Below are positions 58,674-64,000 of a DNA stretch of 64,000 bases, in pieces. Every line of letters starts with the position of its first letter. Position 1 is the stretch's first letter. Made by a program: the position numbers and the translations under genes. The notes below the pieces were generated by a model that saw only the letters and a list, made by a program, of their open reading frames with translations, was not told the DNA's origin and searched no databases. Source of the DNA: Saccharomycopsis phalli (lineage: Eukaryota; Ascomycota; Saccharomycetes; Ascoideales; Saccharomycopsidaceae); contig CP073218.1 in the NCBI GenBank assembly GCA_020342235.1, forward strand, positions 682,001 through 746,000, read 5' to 3'.

Positions 58674-60236
58674 TCACTTCCCATTCAACTTTATTATAGC
58701 CTGGAAAATCAGATTCGTCGCCCCTTCTGGCTTCTTAATCCACCGTCCAAGTCGATGCTCCTTCGACACACTCGCATATATCAGAATACCACCTTCAACC
58801 TCTGCAACATCAATCCGCGTAATAATGCCCTTGGCCCCGTGCAAATTGTACTTGAGCGAAAAATTCTTCAACGCCCGATCCACCTGCCACACCTTGATGA
58901 TCCCGTTCCACGACCCAGTGACAAACAAATCAGAGTACGGAACAGCACACACAGCTGTAATCCAGTACGGCTGTGGCCGGGGAACCTCTCCGCCGTTTGA
59001 AATGTAATCGTTGTCGCCAGTGTACTGCTCAGGCAACAACTGTGGCTGTAACCCATGGGCCAGATACTTTGTAAAGATCGGCTTCTTCCGCTGGATGCTC
59101 CACAAACTCACGCTGCCACTGTCGGATCCCGTAACAAAATGCGTGTTATCGACCATGGTCACACATTCCAAACTGCCTTCTTTGACAAACAGCGCCTCGA
59201 GCTCGCTTCTGCTGGGAGTTTCCAGTCCAGCTGCCACGGCCTGCTTCACAATGCTGTTATAATACTTCTCAAACGACGTCCCACTGTTGAACGTAAGTCG
59301 TGTCTGCTCGGGAATCTTCCAAAACATCGCTGCGCGGTCACGTGATCCGACAGTCACACATCTTTCCTGACTCAAGGAGCTAATATCGACAATTGCATCC
59401 TGATGGCCAAAGAGTGTATCAATCAAGGCAAACTGGTTCACATTGTATATCCGGATCTTCAAGTCGCTCGAGGCAACATACAACTCGTGACTGCCTTGTC
59501 TAAAGCTCATGTTATTCACCACCGCATTCTTGTGATTTAGCACAATCTTCTTGAGAAGCGACAACCGGCCACTGTCCCAGATCAAAATGCTCCGGTCCTT
59601 GCCTCCAGTCACCACAAACTTGCCATCGCTGCTGACCGCTACGCACGTGACCTCGCCGGTATGGAGGTCCTCGTGGTTCATGTTGACGTATTTGGAGCGA
59701 ACAGGCACGGATCGGGGTCCTGAGATGTCGTATTTCACCAATTGCATGGCTTTGGTCACGACATATACCCATGGGTACCGTATGGCTATTCCCGTTGGGT
59801 TCACCAATGTCCCGAGTTTGGTCGAGACGATTTTCTTGCGCAGGAACTTTAGCTTTTCACAGAGAAACTTGTAAATCACGCCTTTGTTTGCAGCCACGTC
59901 GTGCTGGAGTCGTCGCGAGATGTTTTCCCGGTCCAAGTCTGCGGCATCAAAGTCGAAATTCTCCAAGCCATCGACCTCAAGATCGACGGCTTCGACTCCA
60001 TCAAACGTTGCAGGCGCTGTTTCCTGCTTTAATTCCTCAAGATATTGCTTTGCCAACCTTCGGCGGCGCTCGGTCTTGGACTCCCGAGCGATGTCGATTT
60101 CGTCGTCCTCTGGGTCGACACGCGGCCGTTTTGTGGTCTCGTTGTCTGAGTCGAACTCGTCGCTGTCAATTTCATCGTCGACTGGCTTTTTTCTCTTTTT
60201 TTTCTTGCTGGGGTCCGACAAGAATGGGTCGTTCAT
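58674..60236 (-). CDS. RRP9: U3 snoRNP WD40 protein Rrp9
   Basis: The 520-residue protein is Rrp9/U3-55K, which binds the B/C motif of U3 snoRNA in the small-subunit processome. The acidic/basic N-terminus includes RRRLAKQYLEELK, matching the Rrp9 signature, and the seven-bladed WD40 domain has VSSDGKFVVTGGKDRSILIW, ISSLSQERCVTVGSRDRAAM, THFVTGSDSGSVSLWS and FVTGSWNGIIKVW. The C-terminus keeps SKEHRLGRWI. ATG 60236 is taken; another ATG two codons upstream (60242) is equally possible. Confidence 0.95.
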   Translation of the reverse strand: MNDPFLSDPSKKKKRKKPVDDEIDSDEFDSDNETTKRPRVDPEDDEIDIARESKTERRRRLAKQYLEELKQETAPATFDGVEAVDLEVDGLENFDFDAADLDRENISRRLQHDVAANKGVIYKFLCEKLKFLRKKIVSTKLGTLVNPTGIAIRYPWVYVVTKAMQLVKYDISGPRSVPVRSKYVNMNHEDLHTGEVTCVAVSSDGKFVVTGGKDRSILIWDSGRLSLLKKIVLNHKNAVVNNMSFRQGSHELYVASSDLKIRIYNVNQFALIDTLFGHQDAIVDISSLSQERCVTVGSRDRAAMFWKIPEQTRLTFNSGTSFEKYYNSIVKQAVAAGLETPSRSELEALFVKEGSLECVTMVDNTHFVTGSDSGSVSLWSIQRKKPIFTKYLAHGLQPQLLPEQYTGDNDYISNGGEVPRPQPYWITAVCAVPYSDLFVTGSWNGIIKVWQVDRALKNFSLKYNLHGAKGIITRIDVAEVEGGILIYASVSKEHRLGRWIKKPEGATNLIFQAIIKLNGK

Positions 60237-60289
60237 CACCATGGTGCAGTACAAAAAATTTTCCCAGGAAAATTCATCTCATCATGCGG

Positions 60290-60602
60290 GCTCAAAACGT
60301 GCGGTCTGGGAGGTTAGGTATGAGCATTGGTGTTGTATTGTTATTTATCGTTAGTAGGTTGATTTATGCTTGTTGTTTTTTGTTGCATTTATTCTTGTTT
60401 ATTCGTGTTGTGTTTATTCCATTCTATCCATTCTTATTCCATTCATTCTATCCACGGTTATCCATTCATTCTATCCATTCATTCTATCCATTCATTCTAT
60501 CCATTCATTCTATCCATGGTCATCCATTCTTATTCCATCCATTCCATCCATTCTTATTCCATCCATTCCATCCATTCATTCTATCTATGGTTATCCATCC
60601 AT
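60290..60602. repeat. RRP9 upstream spacer with 'ccattcattctat' repeats
   Basis: From about 60415 to 60600 the spacer is made of imperfect 13-bp (ccattcattctat) and 18-bp (attcttattccatccattc) units, ending at the stop codon of the next minus-strand gene. Confidence 0.85.
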
Positions 60603-61088
60603 CTACTCTGCATCTCCTCTCAGCTCCCCACCATAGCGATTTCTCAAAAAACCCTCTGTAACTTGGTCCAATTTCACGCCCGCATTGGCCTTGGGCCTCT
60701 TTTCGCCATCCAAAACCCGCAAACTAAACATCTCGTCAAACGGAAGATTTGCAAGCGGCTCACCCGTGTTGAAGTACACTGGACAGTCCTTGGTGATTGG
60801 CGTCAATTTGGGCGAAAAAGTATACGAATCCCGGGGCACTTGGAAGATGCGGTCGTACTCTGCTGCGCGGGGAATTGCCCTGACGGATTTCAACGATTTG
60901 CGGAGCGAATTGTCTGCAAACGTCACGGTGAAGTAGTCCAAGTACCTCAAGGAAAACTTGCCAACGTCGCGGGCCGGGAACTTGAAATATGATATGGGAC
61001 CAAGGCTGGCGACGCACCGGTAGATGTGGTTGACTTCCTCGGCGGACGAGGGTGCCGGGAGAATTTTGAACAACACACGAAGGCTCAT
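60603..61088 (-). CDS. Small protein with an RRM-like N-terminal half, unassigned
   Basis: The 161-residue protein has an N-terminal half whose predicted strand-helix order resembles an RRM: RVLFKILP, a helix AEEVNHIYRCVASLG, ISYFKFPARD, then YFTVTF with a following helix. The second half includes YFNTGEPLANLPFDEMFSLR and is not familiar. A mitochondrial translation or ribosome role is conceivable, but I do not recognise the family. It is divergent from CTF4 over 105 bp. Confidence 0.6.
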   Translation of the reverse strand: MSLRVLFKILPAPSSAEEVNHIYRCVASLGPISYFKFPARDVGKFSLRYLDYFTVTFADNSLRKSLKSVRAIPRAAEYDRIFQVPRDSYTFSPKLTPITKDCPVYFNTGEPLANLPFDEMFSLRVLDGEKRPKANAGVKLDQVTEGFLRNRYGGELRGDAE

Positions 61089-61193
61089 TGGTAGAGTGAT
61101 TGAGTGGACTGAATGATTTGAGTAATGTGCATGTGCCGGTCACGGGCCCCGCGTATATTTTCCAGACGCACCATTTTTCAGCCCCGCGTAATC

Positions 61194-63797
61194 ATGGAAA
61201 ACTTGGTCAATGTGTTTTCCGACAGCCAGCAGAGTCTCGTTGGGGGCTTTTCGCAGTGGCTCTTTGTGATCAACAGCGTGGGCATTGCCAAGGTCATTGA
61301 CCTCAGAAACCGCGGCAACGAGCCGGAGGTGTTTGAAGTGGTGGAGAACATTACGCGTTTCTTGGTACACGAAAACTTGTTGGCGGTGGTGACGCTTGAT
61401 GGCGAGCTCCATTTGTACGAGATGAACGCAGAGTACAGTGGAACGGTAGCCAGCGTCAAGGCGCATCGGGCCGAGTTGCCCTTGCGCGATTTGGCGCTCT
61501 ACAACAGCCGCTACGTCTTTGTTGGCGGCGACTTGAACGTGGTGCACATGGTGGACATTGGCGGCTTTTTCCGCGCCGGGAGGTACAATTTGCGCGAAAA
61601 AAGCAGTGTCCCCGTGACCCCCTGTGGTGTCGCCGACCAGGTGCGCAGTCTTTGTGTCGACGACAGTACCACGTTGGCTGTGAGTTTGGCCAATGGCGAT
61701 GTCGATTTGTATGAGATTAATAGTGGCAGCGAACCGCCGTTGAAGTACAAGCGGGGAGTTCCGGGGGTGTTCAACCGGTATGTATTCCCCTTGGAGCCCG
61801 ACGACAGCATCGAGAGCCGAGCAAGTAATCTGGTCATGTGGTCGGGCCGCGATCTTCTTGTGGGGTCCAAGACCAACGAGATCTTGCGGTATCGTGACGG
61901 GTCTGTGGCCGGAACTTACGACGTCGGGTGCTCGAGCATCATCGAGTGCGCAATCTGTCCTTACAACTACGATTTTGTTGCTGTTATTGACGCCGATAGC
62001 AGGTTGGTGGTGTATGACGTGAAACTCGGTAGCAAAGTCACGGATTTGACGCTCAGCGGCGCGCGAAATGTCGTCTGGACCAAGTATGACGGCCATGTGG
62101 TCTTGGCTGTCGGCACTGGGCTTCCGGATATATATATATTCGAGGATATTGTGCGTGAATCCGTGCGGTTCGATTACGAAGAAGAGGAGGACGAGTTTCC
62201 GCTTTCGCCGGGCCTTAAGCGCACGTTTTCCGACGTCAGCGACTCGGATTCGCTGGACGACGAGCCGGTGGCTGTGCCTCGATATACGATCAAGCCCTAT
62301 AGCGTCGGTGTGACCCCATGGAACGTCAGCAATCAGCGGTACCTTGTGGTGAACCACGTCGGAACAGTATCTTGTGAACGGTCCGCAAGCCAGCAAACCA
62401 TCTCGGTCAAGTTCCACGACGATGCAAAACGCGACTACTCGTTTGTCGACACCACAGGCTATGATATCGCCTGTTTATGCTCGGATGGCATCTTGTTGTG
62501 CCAGTCGGCATACATTGACTCTGGTCCATACAGCACGACATTCAACCAGTTGAAAAACTACAAACAAGCTGCCTTGAGCTACCGGCCGCATAGCGACCAC
62601 ACAAATTCCTGGGAGAAGCTCTTGCCGATCAAAAACTTCTATCCGCCGTCGCGCCAGCGCGAGTTTGTCACCAGCGTGAACGTCAGCAAACGCTACATCT
62701 TTGTCTTCTCCAGCAGCGGGTTTGTGCGCATCTTCACCAAGTACGGCTTGTTGCTCCGCATCGAGAAGTCCGTGCCGGTACTAGCCTCGATTTCCAACGC
62801 CAAGATCTTGTTCACCATCAGCAGCAGCAACGGCTCAGACTTCTACTTTAGCATCCGCGACTTGATCTCAAACACCCGCCAGAACTTCATCGACAGCGGC
62901 CTGCCTCTTCCGTTGCAGTATGTGCTGCGGCTTGTGTTAGCCGACACAGAGTCCCGGCCCCGGATCGTTGCTCCTGATTTCTTTGTCAAGGGCTTGTTCT
63001 TCAGCAACTACGGCGACCCCTGCTATGTCGATAACGACAACATCTTGTACATCATCAGCAAATGGAAGCGTGTATCCCAGCTGCACGTCATCCCGTTGTA
63101 CGACTTGAACGACATCTTGGCCGCTAGAGCACACTTGCGATACTTTCCAGTCTCGCTACTCGACGATAAGTTCAATGTTGTCTTCTACAGCAGCGACAAG
63201 ACGCCGTTCCCGCTTCCCGAGGCAACCGAGCTCACAGTGAAGATCCCAGTGGTGCTGACGGTGAGTTTGGAGAAGGATGACGAGGCCGAGGAGATAGCCG
63301 GGGACGTGGAGATGCAGAAGCAGGTCCAGCCGGAGTTGGAGGCTGAGGAGCAGTTTTTGCGGACAAAGTTGATGGGCGAGTTGATCAACGAGTCCTTGGA
63401 GACCCACGCCTACTTTGAGAACGTCATTCGCAAGAAGTTTAGCAGCTACAAGCGGAATCTTGAGCTTGCCGAGGACGACGATTTCTTGAACGAGTTGGAT
63501 GTCAACTTGTCTGACAATGAGATTGACATGGCCGACGGGCAGCTTAAATTGAAGGCGGGGTTTGATAACGACGAGTCGATTGACAAGTTGCAGGAGCTCA
63601 ACTCGCAGTACGACAAGTTGGTGCTCAAGATGTTTAGTGAGAGCTGTATGAATCTGGAGATTGGCAAGGCCATTGGCATGGTGAAGGAGTTGAAGCAAGA
63701 CCGTGCGTTGATTGCTGCTGGGCGGATAGCTGAGCGGTTTGAGTTGGTGGATGTTGTGGGGAAGATAAGTGAGGAGAGGGAGAGGAGGATATTGTAG
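61194..63797 (+). CDS. CTF4: Ctf4/AND-1, polymerase alpha-binding replisome adaptor
   Basis: The 867-residue protein fits Ctf4, the trimeric hub linking GINS/CMG to polymerase alpha and cohesion factors; S. cerevisiae Ctf4 has 927. An N-terminal WD40 region (to about residue 330, e.g. DYDF-type ICPYNYDFVAVIDADSRLVV) is followed by an acidic linker and the SepB beta-propeller, with VTPWNVSNQRYLVVNHVGTV, REFVTSVNVSKRYIFVFSSS and FFVKGLFFSNYG. A helical C-terminal segment completes it. ATG 61194 gives MENLVNVFSDSQQS; the frame upstream is unrelated. PSF3, another CMG partner, lies at 23.8 kb. Confidence 0.92.
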   Translation: MENLVNVFSDSQQSLVGGFSQWLFVINSVGIAKVIDLRNRGNEPEVFEVVENITRFLVHENLLAVVTLDGELHLYEMNAEYSGTVASVKAHRAELPLRDLALYNSRYVFVGGDLNVVHMVDIGGFFRAGRYNLREKSSVPVTPCGVADQVRSLCVDDSTTLAVSLANGDVDLYEINSGSEPPLKYKRGVPGVFNRYVFPLEPDDSIESRASNLVMWSGRDLLVGSKTNEILRYRDGSVAGTYDVGCSSIIECAICPYNYDFVAVIDADSRLVVYDVKLGSKVTDLTLSGARNVVWTKYDGHVVLAVGTGLPDIYIFEDIVRESVRFDYEEEEDEFPLSPGLKRTFSDVSDSDSLDDEPVAVPRYTIKPYSVGVTPWNVSNQRYLVVNHVGTVSCERSASQQTISVKFHDDAKRDYSFVDTTGYDIACLCSDGILLCQSAYIDSGPYSTTFNQLKNYKQAALSYRPHSDHTNSWEKLLPIKNFYPPSRQREFVTSVNVSKRYIFVFSSSGFVRIFTKYGLLLRIEKSVPVLASISNAKILFTISSSNGSDFYFSIRDLISNTRQNFIDSGLPLPLQYVLRLVLADTESRPRIVAPDFFVKGLFFSNYGDPCYVDNDNILYIISKWKRVSQLHVIPLYDLNDILAARAHLRYFPVSLLDDKFNVVFYSSDKTPFPLPEATELTVKIPVVLTVSLEKDDEAEEIAGDVEMQKQVQPELEAEEQFLRTKLMGELINESLETHAYFENVIRKKFSSYKRNLELAEDDDFLNELDVNLSDNEIDMADGQLKLKAGFDNDESIDKLQELNSQYDKLVLKMFSESCMNLEIGKAIGMVKELKQDRALIAAGRIAERFELVDVVGKISEERERRIL

Positions 63798-63872
63798 GTG
63801 GGAGATGGAGAGGTGGATGTAGGTGGGAGAGGGAGAGGTGGATGTAGGTGGGAGAGGGAGATGTGGATATAG
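63795..63872. repeat. 25-bp minisatellite starting in the CTF4 stop codon
   Basis: Three units of taggtgggagagggagaggt plus ggatg begin with the stop codon itself. Confidence 0.92.
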
Positions 63873-63879
63873 GTAGAGT

Positions 63880-64000
63880 CTATTCATAGGGTCTAGTTAT
63901 AAGGGACTGGGTACAAGTGTCTAGTATAAGTGTCTATTCAAAAGTGTCTAGTCACTGTCTAGTCATAAGTATCTGGTCATAGAGGTATCTAGTCACAAGT
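63880..64000. repeat. Degenerate 'tctagtcataagtg' repeats to the window edge
   Basis: Imperfect 13-18-bp units around 'gtctagt(c)ataagt' continue to the end of the window, so the array may extend further. Confidence 0.8.

Noticed and set aside
61140-62417. A 425-codon minus-strand frame inside CTF4
   Set aside because: Antisense shadow in a GC-rich gene; the plus-strand Ctf4 domains are unambiguous.
1-64000. CTG = Ser code (CUG-clade yeast)
   Set aside because: CTG codons in CTF4 and GDB1 fall in hydrophobic strand positions (e.g. VVLTV, AMLVAPELF), which fits Leu. This is suggestive, not proof; the tRNA-CAG gene is not in the window.

Overview
The window is nuclear DNA of a budding yeast (Saccharomycotina). 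It holds about 30 protein genes with clear yeast orthologues (GDB1, SEC63, HIS6, RPB3, NAT3, SCD6, FPK1, RER2/SRT1, NOP8, PSF3, YKU70, CIN1, RPS23, ANT1, SPN1, TOM5, RRP9, CTF4), five tRNA genes and yeast-style LTR relics beside tRNA genes. CTG codons fall at hydrophobic positions in CTF4 and GDB1, which fits CTG = Leu. Introns are few and mostly 36-45 bp, with GTAAGT or GTGAGT donors and a CTAAC/CTGAC branch box 5-7 nt from the acceptor end. That pattern resembles early-diverging lineages around Yarrowia/Trichomonascus more than Saccharomyces, but the species is not recognised.

Layout. 1-28.4 kb is GC-richer and gene-dense: a 5'-partial LRR gene, an IFRD-family gene, GDB1, SEC63, FAF1, HIS6, RPB3, a small membrane protein, NAT3, SCD6, FPK1, RER2/SRT1, NOP8, PSF3, a short Zn2Cys6 protein, an SSU1-like transporter and a TIR-type cell-wall mannoprotein. 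Almost every spacer here carries its own minisatellite, often starting at or within a few bases of a stop codon. 28.4-52 kb is AT-richer by eye, has long spacers and almost no minisatellites, and holds all five tRNA genes, three tandem arrestin-fold genes, a KEN-box protein, MRPL33, YKU70, CIN1, a tRNA-flanked graveyard of retroelement relics, a hexose transporter and RPS23. 52-64 kb returns to compact, GC-richer genes: a LisH-WD40 gene, APQ12-like, ANT1, SPN1, TOM5, RRP9, an RRM-like small protein and CTF4, again with spacer minisatellites.

Functionally this is a housekeeping region. Ribosome biogenesis (FAF1, NOP8, RRP9, RPS23), transcription (RPB3, SPN1), replication and repair (PSF3, CTF4, YKU70), secretion and membranes (SEC63, RER2, FPK1, APQ12-like), mitochondria (TOM5, MRPL33) and mRNA turnover (SCD6) are interleaved, with no metabolic cluster. 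Several promoters contain a CGGGTAA (Reb1-type) and/or CACGTG (Cbf1-type) site close to the start codons.

The less expected items are two opposite-orientation solo LTRs of one family with intact 5-bp duplications next to a tRNA-Gly gene, a copia-type pol fossil between two identical tRNA-Gly genes, two elements that share termini but not interiors (53.0 and 56.1 kb), minimal introns including an 18-nt first exon in YKU70 and a split TOM5, and stop-codon-anchored minisatellites. I found no CRISPR array, rRNA or complete autonomous transposon.
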